Below are positions 26,809-36,406 of a stretch of 64,000 bases of DNA, one piece after another; within the stretch, counting starts at the first letter, position 1; each line of letters opens with the position of its first letter. The position numbers and the translations under genes are program-made. The notes below the pieces were generated by a model. It searched no databases. It was not told where the DNA came from and saw only the letters and a program-made list of their open reading frames with translations. The stretch spans positions 62,001 through 126,000 of the forward strand of contig CAMYAB010000003.1 of the NCBI GenBank assembly GCA_947253625.1. The letters run 5' to 3'. Source of the DNA: an uncultured Porphyromonadaceae bacterium (GTDB lineage: Bacteria > Bacteroidota > Bacteroidia > Bacteroidales > Porphyromonadaceae).

Positions 26809-26866
26809 CGACCCCGCTAGGGGTCGCCATTGGTTTGGACCATTTGGCGACCCCTGGTGGGGTCGG
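26809..26866 (-). terminator. stem-loop after fimbrial operon
   Basis: A 20-bp stem with two mismatches (CGACCCCGCTAGGGGTCGCC against GGCGACCCCTGGTGGGGTCG), loop 17 bases, 18 bp past the stop of the last fimbrial gene. Confidence 0.65.
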
Positions 26867-26883
26867 CTCGTCACTGAGTGTGA

Positions 26884-29205
26884 TTACTCGTTCTCAAAGA
26901 GGCGGATCGGGTAGAACAGAGTCAATCCGTCCACCGCATTGGTCGCTTTGGTGACCCACCAGCCCCCGGAAGAATAATCCGTTGTTGTACCATCCACGTA
27001 GTTAACGTCTGCCATTTTAGCATAGGAGATATAGAAAGGCATAGTAGCGTCATCTTTATATTCGTCCTGTGTCGCTACCGAAATGTAGCGGCCCAATACA
27101 CCTCTATTCCTAAAGCTACTCTGCTGCTGATAGCCCACCAGTGGGAAGATTCGGGAAACATCGGAGGCGTTGTCCTTGCTCCAGAAGTCATCGTTGGCAA
27201 TGCTCTCGACTTCGCCGTTCCAGTTTTCGCCCAGGTACCTGAAGGTGACCTTGAGTGCGGTGGTGTTGGCATCCGCAGTGGGGGTAAGCAAAGTCTTTTG
27301 GTCCGCTGATGAGGAGTCTACCCACTCGTACTTGACGGCTACCTGCTCAAGGTTGCCAAATTTCTTATCATTCTTGAAGCGCAGAGCATAGGTTGTCAGC
27401 TTGTCAGCGGAGGTCTTGTAGTCCGCTTTGGTATCCAGATAGAAGGATCTTGGACTCAAGGCCTTACTCCACGGCAGGTATCGGATCACCTCACGTGTCC
27501 CCTTGACGTCTTGGGCAGTTTTGCCGACAAAGAAAAACTTGCTATTGCCCCTTACCTGGCTGGAAGGGATGAAGTTTGCCCAGTCCCATCCGTCCTTAGC
27601 CATGCGGTACTGCTTTCCACCGATGGTCAGCTCTTTGAGCTGCTGCACACTGTGGAAGGGGTTGAAGTACCCGCTCTTGTCATTGTTGTGTGAGGTGGCA
27701 AAGGCGAGGTTGGCGATCTGGTCATCGGTCAGTGCTTTTGACTGATCGTAGCCGGAGACAGGTGCCAGGTTGTACTCGGTGAGGTACTCCGGTGCCATCT
27801 TGGGGCGACCGTGCTTGACGGTAAACTCCACCGACTCGTTTTTGAGCGCATTGTATGCCACCAGCTTTACCTCCTGAAAGCTGTGAGGCTTGGCTGTTGC
27901 GGAGCCTGAGGCTATTTCGATCGAGGAGTTGTCGTACCGGTTGCGTGCCGGCAGGGAGAGCTTGTACTTCTTGGTGATCTTGCCGGTCACTGCGTCTTTC
28001 TCCTCAGATCCTGGCACCTCCTCCAGCGTTACGCCCGCAGCCGCAGCAGGGTCAGCCAGCTCAATGGTGCCTGCCTGCATGTAGTTGCCCAGAGTGAGGA
28101 TGATCTTCGTAGCCTCCTTGGTGGTGCTGTAGATGGTCTTGGGGGAGTTGACGAGGTAGGGATCCATGTAGCCTGCGTTCTCGAGGTGCGCGGTAAAGTC
28201 TACATAGAGGGGCTTTAGGAGGTTGTCATCGGACATGGTGAGCTCCTGACCTTGGTTCCAGTCCAGTACCGTGATGAGGTACGGCAGCTTGCCAAACTCC
28301 TGAGACGGATCACTCGGGTCGGTGTTGCCACCGGTGGCAGGAGTGTGGAGGTAGATGTTGTAGAGGTGGTTGCGCTTGACGACCATGCTCTCCAGGCGTA
28401 CCTCCTGTGGCTTGATCTCCTTGCCTTTGTAGGTGCCCTCGAGGGTGAAGTAGGTGTCTCCTCGGGTGTCGTTTTCGTAGCCGTAGATGGTCGCCGTCAC
28501 TCCGGCTGCACCGTCAGTGGGAGCGTACACCATGTCCTCCGTGGAGGTGAGCTCATCCATCTTTTTGACCTGAGGGAAGAGGTGCGTGGTGGTGTAGCGC
28601 TTCTTGAAGGTGATCTTGGTGATCACGAAGTCCTCTACGCGGTTGTAGAAGTCGAAGCGGGCAGCGACACGCTCCAGCTTGATGGGCGTGGTCACCGACA
28701 CTGTTTCTGCAGCCTTTGTCGTCACCGTCGTCAGCTCGGAGGTCATGAGGAAGCTGGCAGCAGTGTTGTCGTCGCCGGGGGTCTGCTCTGCGATGAGCTT
28801 ACCCAGCTCCTCTTTGGTGTTCGGACCTGCCTGCATCTTTTGTAGGAGGCCTGCATCGGGGTTGGCAACGAGGAAGAAGTAGTACTGACCGGGACGCTCG
28901 GAGTCGAACTTGTAGTCTTCGCCGCTGATGAGGTCACACTTGATGGTCTTGTAGAACACCCCTGAGCCCGCCTTGAACACAACGGCGTAGAGCTCGTTGA
29001 TCTTCTTCTCGCGGTCGAGTGCCGGAGTGGGGCGGGTGATGGTCTCATCGCCCTGTGCCCGGAGTGATCCGGTGTTGAGCGAGAACTGTACGTGGTTGCC
29101 CTCTCCGCCGCGGACGGTGGGCAGACTCAAATCCTCCTTGGTACAAGCTCCAAATGTGAGAGCTAGTACGAGGGTGGCAAATAATGGTCTTAAGAATTTA
29201 TTCAT
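26884..29205 (-). CDS. large fimbrillin-family lipoprotein, probable fimbrial tip protein
   Basis: 773 residues with lipobox (LTFGAC, Cys21). The N-terminal half follows the fimbrillin pattern: ELYAVVFKAGSGVFYKTI, YYFFLVANPDA, IKLERVAARFDFYNRV, VVKRNHLYNIYLHT, VLDWN. Beyond about residue 330 lies a long extra region that ends in an SF/GWW-rich module (residues about 540-773, MAKDGWDWANFIPSS ... FRNRGVLGRYISVAT ... GGWWVTKAT), which looks like the FISUMP/C-type-lectin-like modules of surface adhesins. S47-L48-R49|A50 is placed like the Arg sites that gingipain-type proteases cut in FimA/Mfa1. Last in the operon, 7 bp after the fimbrillin gene. Likely adhesive tip subunit. Confidence 0.82.
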   Translation of the reverse strand: MNKFLRPLFATLVLALTFGACTKEDLSLPTVRGGEGNHVQFSLNTGSLRAQGDETITRPTPALDREKKINELYAVVFKAGSGVFYKTIKCDLISGEDYKFDSERPGQYYFFLVANPDAGLLQKMQAGPNTKEELGKLIAEQTPGDDNTAASFLMTSELTTVTTKAAETVSVTTPIKLERVAARFDFYNRVEDFVITKITFKKRYTTTHLFPQVKKMDELTSTEDMVYAPTDGAAGVTATIYGYENDTRGDTYFTLEGTYKGKEIKPQEVRLESMVVKRNHLYNIYLHTPATGGNTDPSDPSQEFGKLPYLITVLDWNQGQELTMSDDNLLKPLYVDFTAHLENAGYMDPYLVNSPKTIYSTTKEATKIILTLGNYMQAGTIELADPAAAAGVTLEEVPGSEEKDAVTGKITKKYKLSLPARNRYDNSSIEIASGSATAKPHSFQEVKLVAYNALKNESVEFTVKHGRPKMAPEYLTEYNLAPVSGYDQSKALTDDQIANLAFATSHNNDKSGYFNPFHSVQQLKELTIGGKQYRMAKDGWDWANFIPSSQVRGNSKFFFVGKTAQDVKGTREVIRYLPWSKALSPRSFYLDTKADYKTSADKLTTYALRFKNDKKFGNLEQVAVKYEWVDSSSADQKTLLTPTADANTTALKVTFRYLGENWNGEVESIANDDFWSKDNASDVSRIFPLVGYQQQSSFRNRGVLGRYISVATQDEYKDDATMPFYISYAKMADVNYVDGTTTDYSSGGWWVTKATNAVDGLTLFYPIRLFENE

Positions 29206-29212
29206 GGTGTAG

Positions 29213-30661
29213 TTAGTGTGCAGGATCGGGGTTTACGAAATCAGGGTCATAAGCAAATGTCAGGACCTCCACATGAGCGGGGTTGGCATCGCTCCAGATT
29301 TTATACTTCGCCTCAAACGCTTTCTGAGTTGTCGGGTCTATCTGCTTAACTTTTAGCGTCAGGACGTTGTCCTCAAGGGTGTACGTGAGGTTTGCAGGAA
29401 CAGGGTTGGCAATCTCCTCCACTTTGAATACAGTGTGCTCCTTGTACAGCGTGGAGAGGGTGAACTTGTAGTGCACGCCACTTGGGTTACTGACCTTCAG
29501 GGTCTGCTTCTCGGGGAAGTACTTGTGGTACTCTTGGTCAAGACCGTCGAAATCGATGCGGATGACCTGCAGCTCTTGGTTGAGGGTGACGGCGTTCCAA
29601 GGCGTGTCCTCAATGGTGAACTTGACATTGGTATCCGGAGTCGCAGGCGTGTTGTCGCCCAGACGCAGGGTGTAGAGGTAGTTGCGCTTGACGGTCACGG
29701 GGTCGTAGCCTACCTCAGACTTCTTGAAGGGAATCACGTACTCCACATCGGTACTGCCGAGCTTACCGGTAACGACGATCGCGGTCGCATCCTGTTCTTT
29801 GGCAGGCTGTACACCCTCATAGAGGTAGAGTGCCTTGGCGAGCTTGGCACCTTCCGGAGTAGCGACACCTGCCAGCCCTGCTGCTGGAATATCGGCAAAG
29901 CCGCCTGCCATAGCTACCTTGGTCGCTGTTGCGGGCGCCTCGTAGGTGAGCTCACCGGTCGCAGCTGCTTTGGTCGGGAAGACAGAGGTCTGGTCGTTGG
30001 TGTTGCGCAGTGCAATCTTCGTAATGACGAGGTTGGGGATGTGGTTGATCACATCTACACGAGCGACTACACGGGTCAGCTCTACCTTCACGGGCGCAGT
30101 GGTCCCGGAGGTGGCAATCTTTTGCGAGCCACCGTGTGTCGCTACTCCGCTCATCGGGATACGGAGTACTCCACCAAAGTCGATCAGCAGATCCTTGGAG
30201 GTAGATGTGCCGTCGGCCTTGAGCTTTTGGGTCATCAGCTTTTTCTCAAAGTCTGCCTGGGTCATGCCTACAGTCGCATCTGCCACCTTGTCGTTGGCAA
30301 CAAAGAGGAAGCGATAGATGCCTGCGTCTTTGTTGGTGAACTCCTTGGTGTAGGTGTACTCGGCATCTGCCGTCCGAGTGAGCTTGGTCATGTCGATCTC
30401 CTCAATCGCTGTAAGCTTGGAGCCGTCGGCGTTGAACTGGTACATCGTCAGGCTCTTGACCTCCCACTCATCTTGGTCGTGGATGGCTGCCCTTAGGGTA
30501 ATAGGATCGCCGGCAGGTGTGGCAATCGCAAAGGTGATGCTGTTGGTGCCCTCTAGCGCTTCTTGGCTGGGATGAGTGTAGCCGTTTTCTTTACTACATC
30601 CGGCAATAGCGAGTGTGAGGGATACCAGGGCAAGCATGCTTAGGTTGGTAATCTTTCTCAT
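29213..30661 (-). CDS. fimbrillin (FimA/Mfa1-type major subunit candidate)
   Basis: 482 residues with lipobox (AIAGC, Cys22). The core follows type V pilin features: SLTMYQFNADG, YRFLFVAND, VKVELTRVVARVDVINHIPNLVITKIAL, VKRNYLYTLRLGDN and the C-terminal strand-rich domain. L56-R57|A58 lies at the spot where removal of the N-terminal strand opens the groove for donor-strand exchange in FimA and Mfa1. Expected route: lipoprotein export, surface Arg-protease cleavage, polymerisation. It is Ala/Thr-rich as in structural pilins. Directly follows the FimB/Mfa2 anchor gene. Confidence 0.88.
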   Translation of the reverse strand: MRKITNLSMLALVSLTLAIAGCSKENGYTHPSQEALEGTNSITFAIATPAGDPITLRAAIHDQDEWEVKSLTMYQFNADGSKLTAIEEIDMTKLTRTADAEYTYTKEFTNKDAGIYRFLFVANDKVADATVGMTQADFEKKLMTQKLKADGTSTSKDLLIDFGGVLRIPMSGVATHGGSQKIATSGTTAPVKVELTRVVARVDVINHIPNLVITKIALRNTNDQTSVFPTKAAATGELTYEAPATATKVAMAGGFADIPAAGLAGVATPEGAKLAKALYLYEGVQPAKEQDATAIVVTGKLGSTDVEYVIPFKKSEVGYDPVTVKRNYLYTLRLGDNTPATPDTNVKFTIEDTPWNAVTLNQELQVIRIDFDGLDQEYHKYFPEKQTLKVSNPSGVHYKFTLSTLYKEHTVFKVEEIANPVPANLTYTLEDNVLTLKVKQIDPTTQKAFEAKYKIWSDANPAHVEVLTFAYDPDFVNPDPAH

Positions 30662-30706
30662 GTTCGTTGAGTTCTGTTGAATAATAATGAATATTGTCTC
30701 TCTGGT

Positions 30707-31672
30707 TTATTTTACTACAGTCCCACCGGGTTGCCAGTCCGCAATGGTGACTTCATTCCAGGGTCGGATCGTGATGGAGCCGTCCCTATTGATGCGTATC
30801 TCTATGCGGTAGATCTGCTCTGCCCGCTTGTCGGGTCTCCAACCCCACTCAGCAAAGACTCTGCCGAGATCAATGGGCTTGGTGATCGCTTGGTCTCCGT
30901 GGAATAGTCTGATGGTAGGGATGCGGTCATCTCTGTATCGTAGCGATACGATCTCTCCCTCCAGCCGGTGCTGAAAGAGGTCGGTCTTGCTCTCGTAACC
31001 GGTGAGGCGGTCGGAGTGCTTGGGGAAGAGGTGCTTGATCCCGTGCCGGGCGTTGACGGTAATCTCGGGAGACGCCTTTGTGGGATCCAGGCTGTAGCCA
31101 TCGCTTGCGCCGGTCATCTCCATCCGGTAGGTGCCGTCCAGCTCGGGAGCATCCTGCCAGACCACTCTGTACTGCAGGTGACAGTGGATGTTGGCGAGGT
31201 CGGCGGTGTACCGCTCCTTCTTACGATCCGTGAGATCAACGGAGATCGTGTTCCAAAAGAGCTCTTCGCTATTACGCCTCAGCTGATCGGTGCCGTAAAG
31301 AGCGAGCCGGAAGTCAGCCAGCTTGCTCTTGCCCGACTCGAGGGGTGAGAGCATGGTGTTTTCACCCTTGCTGTCTGTGCCGGCGTTGCCCACCGTGACG
31401 ATGGTGTACTTTCCCTGCGCCAGTCCTTTGAGCTCCAAGTCCTGTGGGTTGGCGAGATTACTTGGCACCTCTCCGATGTAGATCCCATCCTGCCCAAAAA
31501 GGAAGTGTCGCATCCCGTGGACAAACTCACGATACTCGTCGTTGGCATAACGCACATACCTATAGTGTACGATAGCATTGGAGCAGCAGAGGTCACGCGA
31601 GTCGTCCAGTCCGTTGATGCAGCCGGCAAGTATCACCGGCAACAAAAGTAGATAGAGCAGCCGTTTCATCAT
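30707..31672 (-). CDS. FimB/Mfa2 family fimbrial anchor lipoprotein
   Basis: 321 residues with lipobox (VILAGC, Cys18) and the family pattern: HYRYVRYAND..REFVHGMRHFLFGQDGIYI, LKGLAQGKYTIVTVGNAG, ANIHCHLQYRVVW and a basic C-terminal beta domain ending ITIRPWNEVTIADWQPGG. FimB/Mfa2 proteins keep their lipid anchor and cap the base of the fimbria, setting its length. The start overlaps the preceding gene's stop (ATGA, 31672-31669), so translation is coupled. Confidence 0.9.
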   Translation of the reverse strand: MMKRLLYLLLLPVILAGCINGLDDSRDLCCSNAIVHYRYVRYANDEYREFVHGMRHFLFGQDGIYIGEVPSNLANPQDLELKGLAQGKYTIVTVGNAGTDSKGENTMLSPLESGKSKLADFRLALYGTDQLRRNSEELFWNTISVDLTDRKKERYTADLANIHCHLQYRVVWQDAPELDGTYRMEMTGASDGYSLDPTKASPEITVNARHGIKHLFPKHSDRLTGYESKTDLFQHRLEGEIVSLRYRDDRIPTIRLFHGDQAITKPIDLGRVFAEWGWRPDKRAEQIYRIEIRINRDGSITIRPWNEVTIADWQPGGTVVK

Positions 31673-33069
31673 CGATCCTGTATCCTGGTGAGGTTTTCGC
31701 GCGCTACCGGCTCGCTACTCTTCTTGAAGTACGTGCGTGCGCTCTCGTAGTCTCCACGGAGGGCGTAAACCAGTCCGAGGTTGTTGGCTGCACGGGGGTC
31801 ATTCTTGAGGTCCTTGAGTGCGCTGTATGCCTCGTCTGTCTTTCCCTTGGCGAGTGCCACGCTGCTGAAGTTGATCCGCGCAATCGGATCCTCGGGGTGT
31901 CCCTTTAGGACGAGCTTGTGCAGCTCCAGTCTGTCCCTGCCCTCCATCGCCAGAGCCTCTACCGCCTCATAGCACTCGTACAGCGAGAGGTCCTTGGGGT
32001 GGGTGAAGAGTAGCTTTTTAGCCTCCTCCGGAGTGACGTGGCGTGGGGAGTAGGTGATGGCGAGCGTGGAGAGACGGAGGGGCGGGTAGACGTCCCGGAT
32101 GAGGTCGGCATAGTCCGGATGTCTCTTCAACCCCTCTTTGTCTTTGTTCTCAACCAGTCGGAGCAGTCCCTCTTTATCACCGTAGGATGAGCTTTGGAGC
32201 GCCTTCTTGAGGCCTTCCCAGTTGTCCCCTCTTCCGGTGGATGAAAAGTTCGCCATCTCCGGGTAAAGCTCGGTGAAGTACTTCTTCACACTGGCGGCAC
32301 GTCTCCGGGATAGGTCCAGGTTGTACTCTGCGCCACCCTCCGGTGAGGCATAGCCGACGATCTCCCCCTCAAGGATCGTGTACATGTCCTTGTCGGTGAA
32401 TAGGTGTCCCATCGCTCTTTGGACCTTTTCGATCTCGCTGCTGTTGCTTCTAAAGTCTTTGAGGAGCCGGTCTTTGTCAAAAAGGTAGTGAAACCGCGCC
32501 TCGACATTCTCGTGTTGGATCTTTCGGCTCACCTTCTGCGCTGCCAGCAGGGGAGAGATCATCTTATCTTCCAGTGTGAAGGTAAAGGGTTGTTGCTCTG
32601 TCATCACGGTTCCCGGCACTTCCGGAGTGATCTCCTCTGTACCCAGCAACCGTAGATCGCAGCAGTCGCAAACCTCGTAGCGGAGCCTCAGGAGGGTCGG
32701 CACATCTGAGACCTGTATATGGTAGTCCAGACCGGTTGCCTTCCGACGCTCCACGACAGCAGAGGCGTAGGGTGTCTGATCGATATAGACCTCGTGATCC
32801 TGTAGGGCGCGTGCGCGACGGTAGTACGGGTGTTGGCTCTTCCCGATGAAGAGGAGCGGCTTTTGCTCCACCTCGATCCCTTGCTCGGTCACGAGCATAG
32901 GGGTGACGATCAGGATCTCATCGCTATTGATTACTCCCTCGGGGATCGTGACGGTAAAGTCCAGTGCTCCATCCTTCACAGAAGCACCCTTGCAGAAAGT
33001 CCCCACCTCCTGTCCAAAAACAGGAAAAGCAAATCCCAGGAGTAAAAGTATGTTGAGTAATTTCTTCAT
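31669..33069 (-). CDS. DUF3868 / OmpA-like protein of fimbrial locus
   Basis: 466 residues. Signal peptide (LLNILLLLGFAFPVFGQ), DUF3868 domain (about 20-170, beta-rich with RRARALQDHEVYIDQTPYASAV), an OmpA-like peptidoglycan-binding domain (about 225-300, VGYASPEGGAEYNLDLSRRR) and a C-terminal TPR pair (NNLGLVYALRGDYESARTYF). Such proteins are regularly encoded between DUF3575 and FimB/Mfa2 genes and may tie the fimbrial base to the cell wall (inference). It starts 17 bp after the DUF3575 gene. Confidence 0.85.
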   Translation of the reverse strand: MKKLLNILLLLGFAFPVFGQEVGTFCKGASVKDGALDFTVTIPEGVINSDEILIVTPMLVTEQGIEVEQKPLLFIGKSQHPYYRRARALQDHEVYIDQTPYASAVVERRKATGLDYHIQVSDVPTLLRLRYEVCDCCDLRLLGTEEITPEVPGTVMTEQQPFTFTLEDKMISPLLAAQKVSRKIQHENVEARFHYLFDKDRLLKDFRSNSSEIEKVQRAMGHLFTDKDMYTILEGEIVGYASPEGGAEYNLDLSRRRAASVKKYFTELYPEMANFSSTGRGDNWEGLKKALQSSSYGDKEGLLRLVENKDKEGLKRHPDYADLIRDVYPPLRLSTLAITYSPRHVTPEEAKKLLFTHPKDLSLYECYEAVEALAMEGRDRLELHKLVLKGHPEDPIARINFSSVALAKGKTDEAYSALKDLKNDPRAANNLGLVYALRGDYESARTYFKKSSEPVARENLTRIQDR

Positions 33070-33086
33070 GATTCAGATCGTCTGCG

Positions 33087-33695
33087 TTATTTTAGAAAAT
33101 AGATGAGGTTGAGTGCCAGCTTGGTCGGGGCAAAGAAGCCCTTGCCGGCTCGTCCCAGCTCAGCTCCACAGGCACCAGCCTCGTACTTGGTATAGTTCGT
33201 CCAGAGGTATCCGGCTCCGAGAGAAAACTCGAGACCCCAGCGATCCCCCATCGCCCACTGGTAGCCCCAGGAGAGTCCGACACCGTAGAGGTCGCCTCGG
33301 TAGCGGTGATCCTTGAGCTGCTTGGGGAACGGGAGTGCCGCAACGTTGTATGCCGCATAGATCCCATGCAGCCCGATGGCGTGCCGCTCAAATACCCGGC
33401 AGGGCCACCACTTTATCTCGGGCATGACAAGGAAATGCATGAGCTTGGGGTTGGCATCGACGGTCGTGCCGTTTGCCCAGGTCACTGCCTTGTTGCCAAA
33501 CTGCCAGGGGTTGTAGCTCAAGTGTACAGACCCGCTCCACTTGTCTGCCATCCGGAAGTCCAGACCGGCATTGAGCGTCGAGGTAGCCAGGTAGAGGGTG
33601 TTGGTCTTGAGCCCCACCTCTTGTGCTGCGACACCTGCAGATAGTGCAAATACCGCAAGTAGTACGAATAAAATACGGTTCGAAGTTTTAATCAT
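33087..33695 (-). CDS. DUF3575 outer-membrane beta-barrel of fimbrial locus
   Basis: 202 residues with signal peptide (VLLAVFALSAGVAAQ). The DUF3575 pattern is clear: VGLKTNTLYLATSTLNAGLDF, WSGSVHLSYNPWQF, FLVMPEIKWWPC, HAIGLHGIYAAYN, YGVGLSWGYQWAMGDRWGLEFSLGAGY and a terminal strand LALNLIYFLK. Probably an 8-strand outer-membrane barrel. First gene of the five-gene fimbrial operon; no clear TAnnTTTG is seen just upstream, so its promoter may be of another class. Confidence 0.87.
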   Translation of the reverse strand: MIKTSNRILFVLLAVFALSAGVAAQEVGLKTNTLYLATSTLNAGLDFRMADKWSGSVHLSYNPWQFGNKAVTWANGTTVDANPKLMHFLVMPEIKWWPCRVFERHAIGLHGIYAAYNVAALPFPKQLKDHRYRGDLYGVGLSWGYQWAMGDRWGLEFSLGAGYLWTNYTKYEAGACGAELGRAGKGFFAPTKLALNLIYFLK

Positions 33696-34161
33696 GTTCT
33701 TTATGGATGATTATTTATATTATATGGTTGATCGAGTTAAGTTCAGAGGTAAAAGATGGTCGTCCTCCGGAATGGTGAAAGAATGGTGTCTCCCCCGATG
33801 GCCGGTCCCAACAATCTGCACTTGACGATTGGGAGCTGAGAAATGATCTTTTTCATAAATTTAGACCGGTCAACAATGTCTTGAACAGAGTAGCAAGCGT
33901 CTAAAGTTTCTGATATTTAGCTTGTTACTTACTTGCTGCGCATAAATATAATCAGTTTTATCAACAATGCATGAGGATTCCGTGTCTTTTTTTTGTTTTT
34001 TATTTTTTGTTTTTTGTTTTTTTATTTTTTTTGGTGGTTTTCGGCGACGAGCAGGTCTGTTGTTGTAATCTGTCCGTCTCTGTGGCCTAAGGAATCGGGG
34101 CGGCGGTGCACGCTGATCTTTCACCTCCCGGAATGTTCGTCTACTGTCTTGGCAGACAGGC

Positions 34162-34330
34162 GGATATCATTGCGGAGCAATCGCTTCTATCCGTGAAAAC
34201 TTTCGCTTCTATCCGTGAAAAGTTTCGCTTCTATCCGTGAAACTCAAGACCCCTTGTAAGCCCCTGATTATCAGCACCACCAAAAAGTCCTTTTTCGGAC
34301 CCAAAAATTGCTTTTTGGAGGCACCTTTTT
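34162..34330 (+). repeat. 22-bp minisatellite with tail, copy C
   Basis: Three clear units at 34184-34249 (each CTTCTATCCGTGAAAA/C...) preceded by one degenerate unit (34162-34183). The tail has CCTTGTAA, CTGATTATCA, CCAAAAAG and TTTTTCGGACCC blocks as in copy A. It ends about 70 bp before the mnmG -7 element. Confidence 0.78.
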
Positions 34331-34398
34331 AATCGCAAAGCGAGTCAACCAACAACTTGCCCCACCCATTGCACAAAGTGACAAAAGGAGAAAATAAG

Positions 34399-34406
34399 TA
34401 CCTTTG
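34399..34406 (+). promoter_or_regulatory. -7 element of mnmG operon
   Basis: TACCTTTG, an exact TAnnTTTG match, gives a leader of about 127 nt before mnmG. No TTTG at -33. Confidence 0.55.
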
Positions 34407-34540
34407 TATAATACAGAGATGACCGGACGACGTAGCGCTACCGGTGGGGAGGTCAAAGAAACATACACACGCAACCAAATCCGACCGCCGAGGGCAAAAA
34501 AGTAAAGTGCTTTCGGGCAAAGTCTCACCAGAAGAAACAG

Positions 34541-36406
34541 ATGAAGACAACCTACGATATCATAGTAGTGGGCGCAGGCCATGCCGGCTGTGAGGCGGCC
34601 CATGCGGCAGCCGGACTGGGGTCCTCGGTACTGCTGATCACCATGGACCTAGCCACCATCGCACAGATGAGCTGCAACCCGGCCATAGGGGGAATCGCCA
34701 AAGGACAGATCGTCCGCGAAGTGGATGCTCTGGGCGGACAGATCGGAATCATCACCGACCGAAGCACGATGCACTTTAGGATGCTCAACCGCTCCAAAGG
34801 CCCCGCCATGTGGAGCCCAAGAGCGCAAAACGACCGGAACCACTTTTCGCACCTCTGGCGGCGGACGCTGATGCAGACCCCCAACCTCTACTTGTGGCAA
34901 GACGAGGTAGTCAGCCTGGAGATCAAGGCCGGTGAGGTGCAGGGTGTACAGACTAGGCTGGGGGTCACCTTCTCGGCACGTGCGGTGATCCTGACCAATG
35001 GCACCTTCCTCAACGGTCTGATGCACTTCGGCCGGACACAGATCGAGGGTGGACGAATAGCCGAGCCCGCATCACATGGCTTGGGGGAGCAATTGATCGC
35101 CTACGGACTTAGAGCCGACCGGATGAAAACCGGCACCCCTATGCGTCTAGATGGCCGGACCATCCATTTTGACCTATGCGAGGAGCAAAAGGGAGAGGAG
35201 GGGTGGCAAAAGTTTAGCTACCTACCATCCGTCTCCAACCACGAACTGGAGGCCAGGTCGTGCTTCATCAGCCACACAAATGCCGCAGTACACCAACTCC
35301 TGAGAGACAACCTCGCCGACTCGCCCCTGTACAACGGACAGATCACGAGCATCGGACCACGCTACTGTCCAAGCATAGAGACCAAGATCACGACCTTTGC
35401 CGGAAAGGAGTGCCACCAGCTATTCCTCGAGCCGGAGGGGGTGGATGGAACCGAGTACTATGTCAATGGATTTAGCAGCTCTATGCCCCTCGCCATACAG
35501 GCCGAGGCGATCAAGCTCATACCGGCTCTAAAGGACGCACACATCCTACGCCCGGGCTACGCCATAGAGTACCTGTTTTTTGACCCCACACAGCTGTACC
35601 ACACGCTCGAGACCAAAGCCATAAAGCGTCTCTACTTTGCCGGGCAGATCAACGGCACCACCGGCTACGAAGAGGCGGCCGGACAAGGAATCATGGCAGG
35701 GATCAACGCACACCTGAGCGCACAAGGTGCCGGAAGTGACTTCACGATCGCACGAAACGAAGGGTACATAGGCGTGCTGATCGATGACCTCGTCACCAAG
35801 GGGGTGGACGAACCCTACCGCATGTTTACGAGCAGAGCCGAATACCGCATCCTACTCCGCCAAGACAACGCTGACGAACGACTGACCCCCAAGGGAATGG
35901 CACTAGGCTTGGTCTCCAAAGAACGCGAAGCACACTTCGTAGCCAAGAGACAGATGCGGGATCAACTCCTACACCAACTATCGGACCTATCGCTACAACC
36001 AACAGCCGAAACCAACGCTTGGCTCGAGCGACACGGAAGCACGCCCCTCAAGCAAGCGACTAAGGTCAAGCAAATACTCACCCGACCCACCATATCCATA
36101 CAGGCTCTCAGCGAAATTGTACCCAACCTCGTCGAAACATACAGTGAGGAGGTGCAAGAGTCGGCAGAAACGGAGGTAAAATATGCCGGATACATCGAGC
36201 GCGAACGCAAGCTGGCAGAGAAGGCTATGCGACTGGAAGACATACAGATACGTGGCAGATTTGACTACTCGTCGCTCCACGCACTATCCACCGAAGCCCG
36301 CGAAAAACTACTTCGGACAGACCCGGCCACCATCGGGCAAGCCAGTAGAATACCGGGCATATCCCCCTCAGACATCAATATACTGTTGGTCCTAATGGGG
36401 CGGTAA
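34541..36406 (+). CDS. mnmG: tRNA uridine 5-carboxymethylaminomethyl modification enzyme MnmG
   Basis: 621 residues, full length. The FAD-binding motif VVGAGHAGCEAA is at the start, followed by CNPAIGGIAKGQIVREVDALGG, GTFLNGLMHFG, PGYAIEYLFFDP, FAGQINGTTGYEEAAGQG and the C-terminal helical domain with IPGISPSDINILLV. With MnmE it installs cmnm5 at wobble U34 of tRNAs. mnmG (gidA) is often close to the replication origin; a parS-like site begins directly after its stop codon. Confidence 0.97.
   Translation: MKTTYDIIVVGAGHAGCEAAHAAAGLGSSVLLITMDLATIAQMSCNPAIGGIAKGQIVREVDALGGQIGIITDRSTMHFRMLNRSKGPAMWSPRAQNDRNHFSHLWRRTLMQTPNLYLWQDEVVSLEIKAGEVQGVQTRLGVTFSARAVILTNGTFLNGLMHFGRTQIEGGRIAEPASHGLGEQLIAYGLRADRMKTGTPMRLDGRTIHFDLCEEQKGEEGWQKFSYLPSVSNHELEARSCFISHTNAAVHQLLRDNLADSPLYNGQITSIGPRYCPSIETKITTFAGKECHQLFLEPEGVDGTEYYVNGFSSSMPLAIQAEAIKLIPALKDAHILRPGYAIEYLFFDPTQLYHTLETKAIKRLYFAGQINGTTGYEEAAGQGIMAGINAHLSAQGAGSDFTIARNEGYIGVLIDDLVTKGVDEPYRMFTSRAEYRILLRQDNADERLTPKGMALGLVSKEREAHFVAKRQMRDQLLHQLSDLSLQPTAETNAWLERHGSTPLKQATKVKQILTRPTISIQALSEIVPNLVETYSEEVQESAETEVKYAGYIERERKLAEKAMRLEDIQIRGRFDYSSLHALSTEAREKLLRTDPATIGQASRIPGISPSDINILLVLMGR

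Larger units (their letters stand above)
26236..26883. other. 648-bp repeat-rich intergenic zone
   Basis: Holds the second MITE-like copy (26370-26575), a decayed minisatellite (26606-26671), a GC-rich stretch with partly self-complementary CCCCTGG/CCGGGG blocks (26680-26790), and the terminator of the fimbrial operon (26809-26866). The 151-codon open frame starting at 26545 on the minus strand crosses the MITE into the antiporter gene and is not regarded as coding. Confidence 0.7.
33696..34540. other. 845-bp intergenic region between divergent fimbrial operon and mnmG
   Basis: AT-rich near the fimbrial side, with a T/G-only low-complexity tract at about 33987-34032 (long T-runs broken by single G or A). 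Contains minisatellite copy C and the mnmG promoter. I see no gene; the short open frames have no recognisable content. The T-tract length could vary between strains. Confidence 0.7.

Noticed and set aside
33987..34032. Long T-rich tract as a terminator
   Set aside because: No hairpin precedes it in either direction and no gene ends nearby; it is better described as low-complexity sequence.
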